64,000 nt of DNA from Formicarius rufipectus (taxonomy: Eukaryota; Chordata; Aves; Passeriformes; Formicariidae). Shown in pieces: positions 63,926-64,000 of the stretch. The notes beneath the pieces were generated by a model that was not told the origin of the DNA, searched no databases, and saw nothing but the letters and a program-made list of their open reading frames with translations. A program made the position numbers and the translations under genes. Each line of letters opens with the position of its first letter. Positions within the stretch are counted from its first letter, which is position 1. Location of the stretch: the NCBI GenBank assembly GCA_013399695.1, contig VXAU01001761.1, positions 248,001-312,000 of the forward strand, in the 5' to 3' direction.

Positions 63926-64000
63926 CTGTGCAATGTGCTCTAGGATGACCCTGCTTGATCAGAGAGGTTGCACCAGAAGACCCACTATGGTCCCTTAGAC
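63926..64000 (+). mobile_element. CR1 LINE 3' end, right part, running off the window
   Basis: CTGTGCAATGTGCTCTAGGA, TGACCCTGCTTGATCAGAGA, GGTTGCACCAGAAGACCCAC and TATGGTCCCTT match the last part of the avian CR1 3' UTR (TGTGCAATGTGCTCTGGGATGACC...CCACTGTGGTCCCTTCC in broken form). The terminal oligomer repeat should lie just past the right edge. Confidence 0.85.

Noticed and set aside
1..64000. CRISPR arrays, operons, bacterial-type promoters, riboswitches or phage genes
   Set aside because: No regularly spaced repeats, Shine-Dalgarno-led gene strings or prokaryotic genes exist; the repeat content is that of a bird nuclear genome.

Overview
This is a window of vertebrate nuclear DNA, almost certainly from a bird. 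The evidence is the repeat content. A CR1 LINE 3' end terminates in the ATTCTATGATTC motif at 46271-46282. A second CR1 3' end runs off the right edge. There are at least two degraded endogenous-retrovirus LTRs of the avian type that starts (reverse strand) near TGTCCTGGTTTCGGCTGGG and ends GGTTAAACCATGACA. Base composition leans AT and CpG is rare. Nothing bacterial, viral-episomal or organellar is present.

I find no protein-coding gene that can be supported. Open frames are short (most under 130 codons), overlap on both strands, and lack family signatures. The longest (212 codons, 29796-30434) is made by an internally repetitive transposon fragment. The window is therefore a gene desert or the inside of a large intron. 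Two short stretches have the layout of internal coding exons: open frame, plausible AG acceptor and GT donor. They lie at about 3973-4243 and 37940-38107, and are reported only as weak candidates because I recognise neither product.

Layout: 1-6.6 kb is unique sequence with A/C-rich and G/T-rich simple repeats and the first exon candidate. A short reverse-strand CR1 relic lies near 6.63 kb. 6.7-19.6 kb is unique apart from a poly-T/(GT)n tract at 16.1 kb. 19.6-21.4 kb is an old, 5'-to-RT portion of a CR1 LINE. 27.7-28.3 kb is a reverse-oriented solo LTR. 29.96-30.8 kb is a composite of two avian repeat blocks. 31.4 kb has a C-rich/G4-capable tract abutting a perfectly phased 12-bp triplication. 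37.7 kb holds an 85-base assembly gap in C/A-rich sequence. 44.0 kb has a CR1 relic and 46.0 kb a CR1 3' end. 49.9-50.7 kb is a probable LTR ending in a 25-nt perfect hairpin. 53.93-54.12 kb is an old tRNA-like SINE-type hairpin repeat. 63.4-64.0 kb is a CR1 3' end split by an LTR insertion.

No genes act together here. What the window records is successive layers of retrotransposon activity: very old CR1 and tRNA-like elements, then younger CR1 3' ends, then LTR insertions. I saw no undescribed biological system. Family assignments come from remembered consensus patterns, not from a database search; element edges are approximate unless stated.
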